Source of the DNA: Candidatus Poribacteria bacterium
GTDB taxonomy: Bacteria > Poribacteria > WGA-4E > WGA-3G
Assembly: GCA_009839975.1 (NCBI GenBank)
Contig: VXOP01000074.1
Span: forward strand, 1 to 33,409
DNA: 33,409 bases
Direction of reading: 5' to 3'
The first letter of the stretch is position 1, and each line of letters begins with the position of its first letter. The position numbers and the translations under genes are program-made. This document shows, in pieces, positions 1-9,054 of the stretch. Under the pieces are notes generated by a model that was not told the origin of the DNA, did no database searches, and saw only the letters and a program-made list of their open reading frames with translations.

Positions 1-23
1 TCGTAAACAACTATTGGACGCAT
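1..23 (-). CDS. 5' end of a probable PIN-domain toxin (partial; continues outside the window)
   Basis: Reverse complement of 1-23 reads ATG CGT CCA ATA GTT GTT TAC GA = M-R-P-I-V-V-Y-(D/E), resembling PIN N-termini (I/V-V-V-Y-D-A/T-N-V-L). The ATG overlaps the 3' end of the upstream small ORF, a typical TA arrangement. Confidence 0.4.
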
Positions 24-268
24 TGACGGTCCTCGTGGACAACATCATTGATGAAATCTTGACGTTCTTCATCTGTCATTGTATTCCAATCTAACCCTCG
101 TTCAGCACAAAGTTCTCGAACATTTGATTCAAGGGACTTCATCTGTTCAGCACGTCCAGGCCAAGACTCCTCTGCAAGTGCAAGAATGGCTGCCAGCCTT
201 TCTTCTCCAGGCATTTGTCGGATAAAATCAATAACTTATTCAGTTGTCAATTTGACAGTCAGTTCCAT
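11..268 (-). pseudogene. antitoxin-like small protein interrupted by an in-frame stop
   Basis: Reading back in frame from ORF 11..214 gives MELTVKLTTE*VIDFIRQMPGEERLAAILALAEES... from ATG at 266-268, with TAA at 236-238 and an AAAGGAAA SD-like sequence upstream. The downstream ATG (214) lacks an obvious SD. Confidence 0.55.
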
Positions 269-330
269 TTTAAAATTTCCTTTCAAATCAATGGTAAAAT
301 CGTCAAGATTTTTCTTTCAGGTGTTTCGGT

Positions 331-553
331 TTATCTGTTTAGCAGTTGCGTGAAGTCTTCAATGTTTTGCACCTTTGCTGCGGCGGTGTGCAGTTCTTCC
401 AGTCGTTGCAAATCGCTAATGTTCTGAATTATAGGTGTTAATGCATTCACAATACCTACTGAGAATTTTGCTTTAAGCACTGTTGAGATGTGCTTGATGG
501 TAGTTTCTCTGACAATTCTCTCGCGTATGAGTTGGTAAATTAGATTCTCGCAT
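331..553 (-). pseudogene. degraded, frameshifted copy of an Rpn/DUF4351-like C-terminal fragment (copy 1)
   Basis: GAGGAACTTATGCGAGAATCTAA...; after a frameshift it reads SVGIVNALTPIIQNISDLQRLEELHTAAAKVQNIEDFTQLLNR*, parallel to copy 2. Length 223 nt is not a multiple of 3. Confidence 0.55.
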
Positions 554-584
554 AAGTTCCTCGTATCCTTATACCGTAATGTTG

Positions 585-809
585 CTATTCACAGAGCAAT
601 TGTGAAAAGGTTTCTATGTTCGGAACTTTTGAGGCAGCAAGGAGTAACTGCTTGAGTCTTGGCACGTCTTCAATGCTGTGAAGGAGAGGTTTAACAGCAC
701 TCACAGCTTCAGGATGAAAGCGATCTTGAAGCAATGCTAAAGTATTATCAATTGTGTTTTCTCTGAAAAACCTCTCTCGTTGGAGTTGGTAAAATTTAGA
801 TTCTTGCAT
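585..809 (-). pseudogene. remnant C-terminal fragment of an Rpn/DUF4351-like protein (copy 2)
   Basis: MQESKFYQLQRERFFRENTIDNTLALLQDRFHPEAVSAVKPLLHSIEDVPRLKQLLLAASKVPNIETFSQLLCE, preceded in frame by VVLEEL; resembles C-termini of Rpn-family proteins but lacks the nuclease domain. Confidence 0.5.
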
Positions 810-837
810 AAGTTCCTCCAGCACCACCTCACGTTTA

Positions 838-2385
838 CTAATCCAAATATAGTTCCTCACCGTTAGCGACGAAGATGCGATAATCCTCAAGGTGCAGGTC
901 AGCGTCAGGTTCAAGGGTCAATTCCAGTTTTAGATTCCGCTTAAGTTCCCGCAATTTCGTATACATCTGCGCGTTGATATGTGAGATGATGTGATCATTC
1001 GCGAGAATACGCAGTTTAGATTGCTGCGTCTGGCGATAGGCGGTCTTAATCGCACGGAATAACCTTATCGCGACAGTTTCAATAGAGAGAATTGTACCAT
1101 GACCTTCACAGTAAGGACACTGTTCTGTGAGCAAAGTAGATAGACTCGGACGGGTGCGTTGACGCGTCATTTCAACCAAACCTAAATCAGAAAAATGGAG
1201 GATGTTTGTCCGCGCTTTATCCTTTCGCAGTGCTTCTCGTAAGATTTTAAACACCTGCTTCCGATGTGCATGTGCCTCCATGTCAATAAAGTCAACAACG
1301 ATAATCCCTCCCAAGTCGCGTAACTGAATTTGACGCACGACTTCATCAACCGCTTCAAGATTTGCACTTAGAATCGTATTATCTGGATCAGATTGTCCAA
1401 CGAAACGTCCAGTATTTACATCAATAGACACCATCGCTTCCGTTTGTTGAATGATTATATGTCCACCACACTTAAGCCAGATTTTCTCACTAAGTGCTTT
1501 CTGTAGTTCCTCCTCAACGCCGTACGCTTCAAAAAGTGCAGTGTCGTTTTTGTACAGAGAAATCCGATCCAGCATATTCGGCATTATTGAGGTGACATAA
1601 TCAACTGTTTCCTTATATCCAGATTGTGAGTCGATCAGAAGTTGTTTAACGTCCTTTGTAAGCATGTCCCGAACAATACGATTCGCGAAACTTACATCTT
1701 TGAGAATTAGACTCGGTGCAGATTTACGTTTTGCCCGTTCCCCTACCTGTTTCCACTGATTGATCAGTGCTCGGATTTCTGCGCCAAATTCCTCTTCACT
1801 TAGTCCTTCAGCAGCGGTTCGAATAATAAAGCCGCCATCAACATCTGCCTTCAAGTTCTGTGCTAAGTCCCGCAATCGATCACGTTCACTTTCCGACTCT
1901 AACCGGCGTGAAACGCCAATAGTAGATGAATTCGGCAGATAGACAACATAACGTCCTGGCAGTGTGATATTACTCGTAACACGTGCTCCTTTACTACCTA
2001 TAGGTTCTTTACAAACTTGAACGAGTATTTCTTCTCTCTTTGAAATAAGGTCAGTAATTAGGTAAGGAAAACCTATGCCACCCCGCGACTTGTTTGGCGG
2101 TGTTGCCTGCAGGTCTAATGTTGGCAATCCATCCTCCCCACTACCGTTAATTGAGTTGTTATATTTCAAATCAGATATGTGTAGGAAAGCATGTCGTTCT
2201 AAACCTATATCAACAAAAGCGACCTGCATTCCCGGTAATACATTTTCAACACGTCCCTTATATAGATTTCCTAAGACAGGTTTTACCGCTTTTCGTTCAA
2301 TCTGAATTTCATTTAATACGCCTTCCTCCAATACAGCACATCGCGTTTCATACTCATCGTCAGAAATCAGTATCTCCTTTTCCAT
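838..2385 (-). CDS. rng: Ribonuclease E/G family protein
   Basis: 515 aa; S1-like N-terminus (LGNLYKGRVENVLPGMQVAFVDIGLERHAFLHISDL), catalytic core MVSIDVNTGRFVG and VVDFIDM, Zn-link CPYCEGHG. AGGAGG SD upstream. Confidence 0.93.
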   Translation of the reverse strand: MEKEILISDDEYETRCAVLEEGVLNEIQIERKAVKPVLGNLYKGRVENVLPGMQVAFVDIGLERHAFLHISDLKYNNSINGSGEDGLPTLDLQATPPNKSRGGIGFPYLITDLISKREEILVQVCKEPIGSKGARVTSNITLPGRYVVYLPNSSTIGVSRRLESESERDRLRDLAQNLKADVDGGFIIRTAAEGLSEEEFGAEIRALINQWKQVGERAKRKSAPSLILKDVSFANRIVRDMLTKDVKQLLIDSQSGYKETVDYVTSIMPNMLDRISLYKNDTALFEAYGVEEELQKALSEKIWLKCGGHIIIQQTEAMVSIDVNTGRFVGQSDPDNTILSANLEAVDEVVRQIQLRDLGGIIVVDFIDMEAHAHRKQVFKILREALRKDKARTNILHFSDLGLVEMTRQRTRPSLSTLLTEQCPYCEGHGTILSIETVAIRLFRAIKTAYRQTQQSKLRILANDHIISHINAQMYTKLRELKRNLKLELTLEPDADLHLEDYRIFVANGEELYLD

Positions 2386-2569
2386 TATCAGTTTTACCTC
2401 CTATCATGCTTTTCCTAAGAAAAACATCTCGGTTATTCAATTCGTTTTGATGAATAAGCGGCAGCACTGAGAAAGAAGAGTTCATTAGTCGCAATTGCAA
2501 TACAGCGATAGATTTACTGTACATAGGATTCTCAAGGTTCTGATGATAAACTTTCAAATAAAAGATCAT
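2360..2569 (-). CDS. possible small protein overlapping the rng start (69 aa)
   Basis: GGAGAGAGATTATG gives a good SD and start; MIFYLKVYHQNLENPMYSKSIAVLQLRLMNSS...; ends 26 nt inside rng in another frame. No recognised family. Confidence 0.25.
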   Translation of the reverse strand: MIFYLKVYHQNLENPMYSKSIAVLQLRLMNSSFSVLPLIHQNELNNRDVFLRKSMIGGKTDNGKGDTDF

Positions 2570-2606
2570 AATCTCTCTCCGTGTTATGATTGTTTGCAAT
2601 TCACAC

Positions 2607-4181
2607 CTACTCTTTCCGTGGTGTCAACGTAACCACAGGGGTTATCAGTTCTCCCATTGAGATACCCCCATGTTGGAACCCTCCCTGAAACTGCCGTTTA
2701 TATTTATAAAATTCGTTTGGATAGACGAAATAATAATCGTCTTTTGCGAGAATATAATCCTTGCTCGCGTTTTCGGCTGGTAGCCGATATTCCTCTGGCT
2801 TTGAAATATACACGGCTTGGTTCTCATCACATCCTAAATTATTCCCGATTTTAAAGCGGAGGCTTGTGCTTGTATCGCGATTGCCATACGCGCGAGTTGC
2901 ACGATTGCAGAACTCTGAACCGTGATCTGTCGTAAGCACAACATGTACCCCTTGATCAGCTATTATCCGTAAAATATCGTAAAGGGATGAATGTGCGAAC
3001 CAAGAGCGCGCCAAAGCACGAAATGCAGGTTCGTCAGGGGCCAGTTGTTGCAGTACTTCTGATTGTGAACGTTGATGCGTTAAGATATCTATAAAATTCA
3101 CAACCAATGCAGATAAACTGACTTGTGCTGCTGCAGCAACCCGTTTTTTATATTCACTGCCACCGCGTAAATCAAAAATCTTAAAATACTTAACACCAGG
3201 TTTAATACTGATGCCGTTTCTCTTTAAATACGCCTCAAGTAATTGTCGTTCATACTGGTTTGTACTTGTACCATTGTCCGATTTCTCCTGCCAGTATTCT
3301 GGGTAATTCCTTGCTAAATCGGCAGGAAATAACCCGCTAAATAGACCATTCCGAGAATACATTGTTGCGCTCGGAAGAATAGAAAAACTATAGTCTAAAT
3401 CAATGGAAAAATATGGATACAATAGCGATTCTATCGCCATCCAATGGTCAAGACGAAAACAATCTACGACTATAAAATAGATCGGAACATTCTCTTTAAG
3501 TAATGGCAACACATGACGGTCCAAAACATCCACAGATAACGGGGGTCTATCCACACCACCGTTAACCCATTCTGGATAATTCAATGCCACAAAATCAGAG
3601 AATTCGGTGTTGCACTCTTTTTTCTGCTCCAAGTGTGTCTCTTGTAATCCCTGTTCGGCTAACCGATCAGATTGTAGATCCCATTTGAGTAATTTGACGT
3701 AGATATCAATCCAATCTTGCCAACCCGGTTGTGATGCCTTTAGGGTGCTAATCATATTAAAATCATTGGTATAACGTCCCGGTATTTGCGTTTCCACTAT
3801 GTGTTGCTGTTCGAGTACCCGTTTGAGTGTAGAAGCAATCTGAGCAACCCCAATCGGTTTCACCAAAAAATCTGTCACCTGTTTACCGAGGGCGACGTCA
3901 ACAAATTTATCATCACTGGACTGTGTTACAAGGATTACAGGAATCTGTGTGTTAATTGTCCGGATAACATCCAATGTCGCCATGCCGTCTTTCCCGGGCA
4001 TCACTTGGTCAAGTAAGATTGCATCGTAACCAGTTTTTTGCTGCTTCAGCAATTCAATCCCATCTTCTCCATTCGTAGCAGCGGTGACGACATATCCGCG
4101 TGTTTCAAGAAAACGTCTATGCGGTAGCAATGCCTCTATTTCATCGTCTATCCATAGTATTTGGTGTGATTTCTGTTGCAT
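2607..4181 (-). CDS. porX: PorX-like response regulator with PglZ (alkaline phosphatase superfamily) effector domain
   Basis: 524 aa; CheY-like receiver (ILWIDDE, AILLDQVMPGKDG, LVKPIG), then a PglZ domain with PorX-type motifs: YFIVVDCFRLDHW, SILPSATMYSRNGLFSGLFPADLARNYPEYW, TTDHGSEF, GNRDTSTSLRFKIGNNL, FQHGGISMGELI. Confidence 0.9.
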   Translation of the reverse strand: MQQKSHQILWIDDEIEALLPHRRFLETRGYVVTAATNGEDGIELLKQQKTGYDAILLDQVMPGKDGMATLDVIRTINTQIPVILVTQSSDDKFVDVALGKQVTDFLVKPIGVAQIASTLKRVLEQQHIVETQIPGRYTNDFNMISTLKASQPGWQDWIDIYVKLLKWDLQSDRLAEQGLQETHLEQKKECNTEFSDFVALNYPEWVNGGVDRPPLSVDVLDRHVLPLLKENVPIYFIVVDCFRLDHWMAIESLLYPYFSIDLDYSFSILPSATMYSRNGLFSGLFPADLARNYPEYWQEKSDNGTSTNQYERQLLEAYLKRNGISIKPGVKYFKIFDLRGGSEYKKRVAAAAQVSLSALVVNFIDILTHQRSQSEVLQQLAPDEPAFRALARSWFAHSSLYDILRIIADQGVHVVLTTDHGSEFCNRATRAYGNRDTSTSLRFKIGNNLGCDENQAVYISKPEEYRLPAENASKDYILAKDDYYFVYPNEFYKYKRQFQGGFQHGGISMGELITPVVTLTPRKE

Positions 4182-4200
4182 TTTCTTTCCTTAATACACG

Positions 4201-5685
4201 CTAAGATACATTACAAGGCAGACGAATTTCAAATGTAGTTCCATCAGAACTACTTTCTACTAACCTTATATTACCGTGATGATAGTCTCTAATAATACGC
4301 CTTACGATAGTCAACCCAAGTCCCCAACCGTGCGTTTTTGTTGTCATACCTGGTTCAAATATTGTCCGTTGATTTTCTGCTGCAATACCACTTCCGTTAT
4401 CCGAATAACGTATGATCACTTGCTTATGTCGGCTGTCATATTCAGGTTCTATTTCAATATGTCCGACCTCTTTTTGCATTGCATCCAATGAGTTCCGAAT
4501 TAAGTTTTCAAAGACCCACTGTAGCAATTGTGCATTACCCGTAATGACAGGCACATTATAAGGTTTAATACCGATCTCAATATCCCGACTAATCTGAGGT
4601 AATCGCTTTTCAAAGTACGTTAGAACTTCGGCGAGCACCTCTGCCAGGTTCACATCAGTCATAGTTGGTTCAGTGCCGATCAAGCCGAATCTTGTTGTTG
4701 TTTTCTGCAGTCGTTCAAGGTCGTTCTGCATGTTTGCAGATAGTTCCGCAAGAACTCTGTCACCTGTTTCCTCACTGTGTTCATCTAATAGTTCTGTCCA
4801 TGCTAACAGAGCCGAGATAGGTGTGCCAAGTTGATGTGCGGTCTCTTTGGCTAATCCTCCCCATATTGCTGCATGTTCATAAGATTTTATCCGCATATAG
4901 ATCATCAGGGAACCAAAACCAAAAAGCAAGAAAACAACTGCCAATACAATAGGTGTTACCAATAAACCGTAAAACGATCTAATTTCGTAGTAGAAATAAC
5001 CTTCTTGCCATTCGGGTATAGTCTGAATTGCTGCGAAAGAAGGTGTATTTTGAACGAATGTTTGTGCGCGTTCTTTCTCCTCAAGCGTCGCCTTTTCGGC
5101 AGTGAGCACATCGTTCCACATCTGCCATTTCTGGGGCATCTTATCAATATCCGTTATTGCGAATGGGAGCTGTGCCATCTCACTCGGTGCCACATCCCCA
5201 TAGTAGAAATATCCCGCAATTTTTCTATCTTCTTGAAGGAACGGTATTTTTCTCGGTTCATTCTTACTTCTCATCCGTTCCAAAGAGGAAAGAAGCAGCG
5301 CATGCTCTGTATCTGTTAACGAAATAGTACCATCTTCGTTGACTTTTTCATCTAACTTTGTATCAACACCTTGAGAAATCTCAACATTCCCATCAGCGTC
5401 GGTTATAATAAAAGAAAACCGACGCACCCTATTTTCAGCATAAAGTTCCTGCCGCATGACTAAAAGTAAACGTGCCTGCAATTCCCGATCTTCAATACTC
5501 GGTAATTCAATTGCAAGATTCACAAAAATTTCTATCTGTGACTCTATTTCAGCATTTAAATCCGAAATTTGACGCGTATAATACGTAAATACAATAATCA
5601 GTATGACTACGCCAACACTGAAATAGATGAACATTAACCGACCGGTCGGGTAAGTAGAAGTAATGTTACGATACCACCTCAACAT
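4201..5685 (-). CDS. membrane sensor histidine kinase (cognate-kinase candidate for PorX-like RR)
   Basis: 494 aa; two TM segments flanking a sensor region, H-box AKETAHQLGTPISALLAW, N-box ENLIRNSLDAM, G1 YSDNGSGI, F-box IFEPGMTTKTHGWGLGLTIV; 19 nt upstream of porX-like gene. Confidence 0.92.
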   Translation of the reverse strand: MLRWYRNITSTYPTGRLMFIYFSVGVVILIIVFTYYTRQISDLNAEIESQIEIFVNLAIELPSIEDRELQARLLLVMRQELYAENRVRRFSFIITDADGNVEISQGVDTKLDEKVNEDGTISLTDTEHALLLSSLERMRSKNEPRKIPFLQEDRKIAGYFYYGDVAPSEMAQLPFAITDIDKMPQKWQMWNDVLTAEKATLEEKERAQTFVQNTPSFAAIQTIPEWQEGYFYYEIRSFYGLLVTPIVLAVVFLLFGFGSLMIYMRIKSYEHAAIWGGLAKETAHQLGTPISALLAWTELLDEHSEETGDRVLAELSANMQNDLERLQKTTTRFGLIGTEPTMTDVNLAEVLAEVLTYFEKRLPQISRDIEIGIKPYNVPVITGNAQLLQWVFENLIRNSLDAMQKEVGHIEIEPEYDSRHKQVIIRYSDNGSGIAAENQRTIFEPGMTTKTHGWGLGLTIVRRIIRDYHHGNIRLVESSSDGTTFEIRLPCNVS

Positions 5686-5794
5686 AACGACCTCTAAGCA
5701 AATTTATACGCCTCAAACATATCGGTATAGTAATATTATATCTTAAATGATGCGTTATTTCAAGTAAGTTATTGTTCACTTCTCTATTAGTGCC

Positions 5795-5823
5795 TTGACA
5801 TATTACAGTATGCAAGATACAAT
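5795..5823 (+). promoter_or_regulatory. sigma70-like promoter for the HAD operon
   Basis: TTGACA (5795-5800), 17-nt spacer, TACAAT (5818-5823), 46 nt before the ATG. Confidence 0.65.
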
Positions 5824-5868
5824 GAAGGATGAATTAGATAGTAAAAAAACGTAACAACAGGAGAATTA

Positions 5869-6609
5869 ATGCTCAAAGCAATTACATTTGATTTTTGGCA
5901 AACGCTTTATGCAGATTCACTTGAAAATTGGAAAAGACGACAGGTAATACGTGTAAAGAAATGTCACGATTATCTAAACAGTCAAGGACACTCTTGTGAA
6001 ATAAGTCAGGTAGAAACAGGCATGGATGATGCATATAATGTTGTGATGTCTCAATGGCACCAACATAAAGGTATTTCTGTAGAAACATGTATGATGACCT
6101 TTGCTGAAACGCTTGAAATTACGCTTGATGAAACAGAAATCGCAGCTATTATTGAGTGTCTGGGGAGTGCTTTCTTGGCATCTCCACCTATTCTCATTCA
6201 ACATATAAAACCTGTATTAGCAAACCTTAGCAGAGAATATTCAATGGGAATTATTTCAGATTCCGCATTGACACCAGGACGTTACGCACGACAACTCATG
6301 GAACGTGACGATATTCTGCAGTACTTTTCTGTCTTTACTTTCTCTGATGAAACAGCACATACAAAACCGGAAGTTATACAATTTCACTCTACTTTGAAGG
6401 CATTAAACGCAAAACCTGCAGAAGCAGTGCACATCGGAGACATCGTTAGAACCGACATTGTAGGAGCAAAAAATGCTGGGATGAAAGCCATACGGTTCGC
6501 GGGCATTAATAGGTCAGAAAGCAACGACACGCTTAGTGATGCTGTCATAGATGATTATCAACAACTGGAAAGCACTATCACTGAACTTTCAAAACGGAGA
6601 AAAAAATGA
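5869..6609 (+). CDS. HAD-family hydrolase
   Basis: ITFDFWQTLY (motif I variant), GIISDS, HTKPE, VHIGDIVRTDIVGAKNAGM; AGGAG SD. Confidence 0.85.
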   Translation: MLKAITFDFWQTLYADSLENWKRRQVIRVKKCHDYLNSQGHSCEISQVETGMDDAYNVVMSQWHQHKGISVETCMMTFAETLEITLDETEIAAIIECLGSAFLASPPILIQHIKPVLANLSREYSMGIISDSALTPGRYARQLMERDDILQYFSVFTFSDETAHTKPEVIQFHSTLKALNAKPAEAVHIGDIVRTDIVGAKNAGMKAIRFAGINRSESNDTLSDAVIDDYQQLESTITELSKRRKK

Positions 6610-7520
6610 AAAAAATACTTGTCACAGGGGGAACTGGTTTCATTGGAAGAAAAGTTTGTGATACCCTCCACAATAAAGATTATGATGTAAATGTAGTGTC
6701 TCGTAATCCTGAAAAAGCAAAAACTAAATTAGAAGCCGTAGGAGAAATATACGGTTGGAATCCAGAATCAGAACAACTCCCCACCGAAGCTATATCGGAA
6801 ACAGAAGCCGTAATTCATCTCGCAGGAGAAACAATCGCTGGCAGGTGGAATACTGAGAAAAAACAGAGAATACGGGACAGTCGTGTTCTATCTACCCGAA
6901 ATCTTGTTGAATCCTGTGCTAATGCTGAATCCAAACCCGATGTATTGATATGTGCATCAGCGATAGGTTTATATGGAGACAGCGGAGACAATAGCTTTAC
7001 TGAGGAAACACCGCCGGGCACAGATTACCTCGCTGAGGTTTGTAAAGAATGGGAAACTGAAGCATACAAGGCAAGTGAACTTGGAATACGGGTTGTAACT
7101 GTTCGAATCGGACTTGTCCTTGGTTTAGGTGGTGGCATGCTGCAACAAGTTCTAACACCATTCAAAATAGGGATCGGGGGAAAACTCGGAAGTGGACAAC
7201 AGTGGATGTCGTGGATTCATGTAGACGATGTGGTTGGGATCATATTACATGCATTGGAAAATGATAGTATCAATGGTGCATTGAATGCTACAGCACCTGT
7301 CCCTGTCAGGAACATTGAGTTCACAAAAGCACTCGGTTCAGTTCTTGGTAAGCCAACTATTCTCCCAGCACCCTACTTCGGACTGAAGTTAATGATGGGT
7401 GAGTTTGCAGATTTTGTTTTATTAAGTCAGAAAGTCCTTCCTGAAAAAACAGTAGCAAGCGGTTATGAATTTCAGTTTACAACTATTGATTCGGCTCTCT
7501 CGGACTTGCTGTTAAAATAG
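6606..7520 (+). CDS. TIGR01777-type NAD(P)-dependent epimerase (SDR39U1/YfcH-like)
   Basis: ILVTGGTGFIGRKVC, AVIHLAGETIAGRWNTEKKQRIRDSRV, SAIGLYGDSGD, WMSWIHVDDVVGII; ATGA overlap with the HAD gene. Confidence 0.9.
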   Translation: MKKILVTGGTGFIGRKVCDTLHNKDYDVNVVSRNPEKAKTKLEAVGEIYGWNPESEQLPTEAISETEAVIHLAGETIAGRWNTEKKQRIRDSRVLSTRNLVESCANAESKPDVLICASAIGLYGDSGDNSFTEETPPGTDYLAEVCKEWETEAYKASELGIRVVTVRIGLVLGLGGGMLQQVLTPFKIGIGGKLGSGQQWMSWIHVDDVVGIILHALENDSINGALNATAPVPVRNIEFTKALGSVLGKPTILPAPYFGLKLMMGEFADFVLLSQKVLPEKTVASGYEFQFTTIDSALSDLLLK

Positions 7521-7523
7521 CCT

Positions 7524-8876
7524 ATGAAAACAGATGAAATTAGAGATGTCCTGCTTTCTGACTACGGTAACGCTTCAAGTGTTCCCTCAGCAGTTAACCG
7601 GATGATGACAGATTTCGCTGTCGGTTTTCGGGATGCGTTGGATATCAACCTGGGAGTGGGTTACGTCAATGAAAACACGATCCCGCACCAACAAATACAG
7701 AATGCCTGTGAAGCCGTCATCACGAACCCGCAGAAATATCGCGCTTCCCTTAATTATGGTGGTGCACAAGGCTCACAAAATCTGATCAAATCTATCAGAA
7801 GATACCATCTAGATAATAAAATTGGCAATATTACAGAAGATGTCTTCAATACACGGGATGTTGTTATCGGTGCCAACGGAGCAACTAGTCTGTTGGAGAG
7901 TATCACACATTTACTTCCTACCGGAATTGTTTACACTGCCGATCCAATGTATTACATCTACTGTAATGATCTGCATAGGAAAGGCTTCTCTATTGACGCA
8001 ATACCTGAAGACAGTCAAGGTCTCCAAACAGATTTATTGAAGGCAAGATTGAAGACATTAGGAAGTGGAAAAGAGAAAATTCGATTTTTCTATGTTGTGA
8101 CTGTAAATAATCCAAGTTGCACCATACTTTCCAATCATAGAAAGCGAGAACTTGTTGAGATTGTTACCGAACTCTCCTACAAATTAGGTTGCAAAATACC
8201 CATAGTCTTTGACAATGCATACAGTGAACTTATTCATGATAACAGTGTTGAACCGATGGAATCCGCATTCAACTACGATGAACTTGGTATTGTATATGAG
8301 ATCGGTACTCTGTCAAAAATACTTGCCCCAGGCTTACGTATCGGATACCTCATCGGTCCCAAAGGTGCATTCCTCAACAGCATTATCCAACGTACAAGCG
8401 ATATAGGTTTCAGTGCCCCACTTATTAATCAGGAAATTGCCAGTTATCTGCTGGATAACAGTATTGGAACACAGATTAAGAAGGTAAATGATGGGTATAG
8501 ACAGAAAGCACAACAGGTCAAAACGTGGATAGAAGAACTGATGGGTAATAGTGTACAGGAGTGCAGCGGTGGAAGCGCAGGATTCTATTATTATCTAACA
8601 CTTGCGAATACTGAAACGGATTCGAAATCTGACTTTTTCAAATTTCTCACCCGAACAACCGGACAGGAAGCTATAGATGGACCTGTTGACAATCCCCATC
8701 CAAAAGTAATTTACATTCCCGGTGAACACTGCGTGCATCCGAATGGTGATATGGTTGAGATAGGAAGACGACAACTGCGTATATCTTACGGGTTTGAGGA
8801 ATTAACGCAGATACATAGGGCATTGAAACTTATGCAGGGTGCGATAGAATATTGTCATGAGAGTTCGGGTTTTTGA
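7524..8876 (+). CDS. PLP-dependent aminotransferase class I/II
   Basis: 450 aa; INLGVGYVNENTIP, YGGAQGSQNLIKSIRRY, IVFDNAYSEL, IGTLSKILAPGLRIGY (PLP lysine), QLRISYGFE. Confidence 0.88.
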   Translation: MKTDEIRDVLLSDYGNASSVPSAVNRMMTDFAVGFRDALDINLGVGYVNENTIPHQQIQNACEAVITNPQKYRASLNYGGAQGSQNLIKSIRRYHLDNKIGNITEDVFNTRDVVIGANGATSLLESITHLLPTGIVYTADPMYYIYCNDLHRKGFSIDAIPEDSQGLQTDLLKARLKTLGSGKEKIRFFYVVTVNNPSCTILSNHRKRELVEIVTELSYKLGCKIPIVFDNAYSELIHDNSVEPMESAFNYDELGIVYEIGTLSKILAPGLRIGYLIGPKGAFLNSIIQRTSDIGFSAPLINQEIASYLLDNSIGTQIKKVNDGYRQKAQQVKTWIEELMGNSVQECSGGSAGFYYYLTLANTETDSKSDFFKFLTRTTGQEAIDGPVDNPHPKVIYIPGEHCVHPNGDMVEIGRRQLRISYGFEELTQIHRALKLMQGAIEYCHESSGF

Positions 8877-9054
8877 TGTGCAAAGTAGTTTATTTAAAGC
8901 CAGATTTAAAATCATAAAGGAATTGAGAATTTAGAAAAGAGTTGATATATTTCATAAAGTAAAGTAATATATGACACAAACTAAAAGTTTTTGCTACATA
9001 GGTAGCAACTTAGGCTGCAATAGTTCTAAAGATTAAGTGATGAGGGATTCATAG

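Noticed and set aside
215-427. ORF 215..427 (+), 70 aa
   Set aside because: Lies antisense to the antitoxin-like remnant and copy 1 of the Rpn-like remnant; no family features, low-complexity translation.
2075-2450. ORFs 2075..2305 and 2151..2450 on the + strand
   Set aside because: Antisense to the rng N-terminus; no SD or recognisable domain. Same reasoning applies to the many other shadow ORFs inside rng, porX-like, hk, rseP, priA and trpS.
2607-4181. PglZ protein as part of a BREX or phosphorothioation-type phage defence locus
   Set aside because: PglZ occurs in BREX, but no brxL, pglX, brxC/pglY or other BREX genes are present; the receiver-PglZ fusion and motifs fit PorX instead.
8991-9008. 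Small hairpin TTGCTAC-ATAG-GTAGCAA before the SDR gene
   Set aside because: Perfect but only 7 bp, no T-run in the needed orientation on either strand; not distinguishable from chance.
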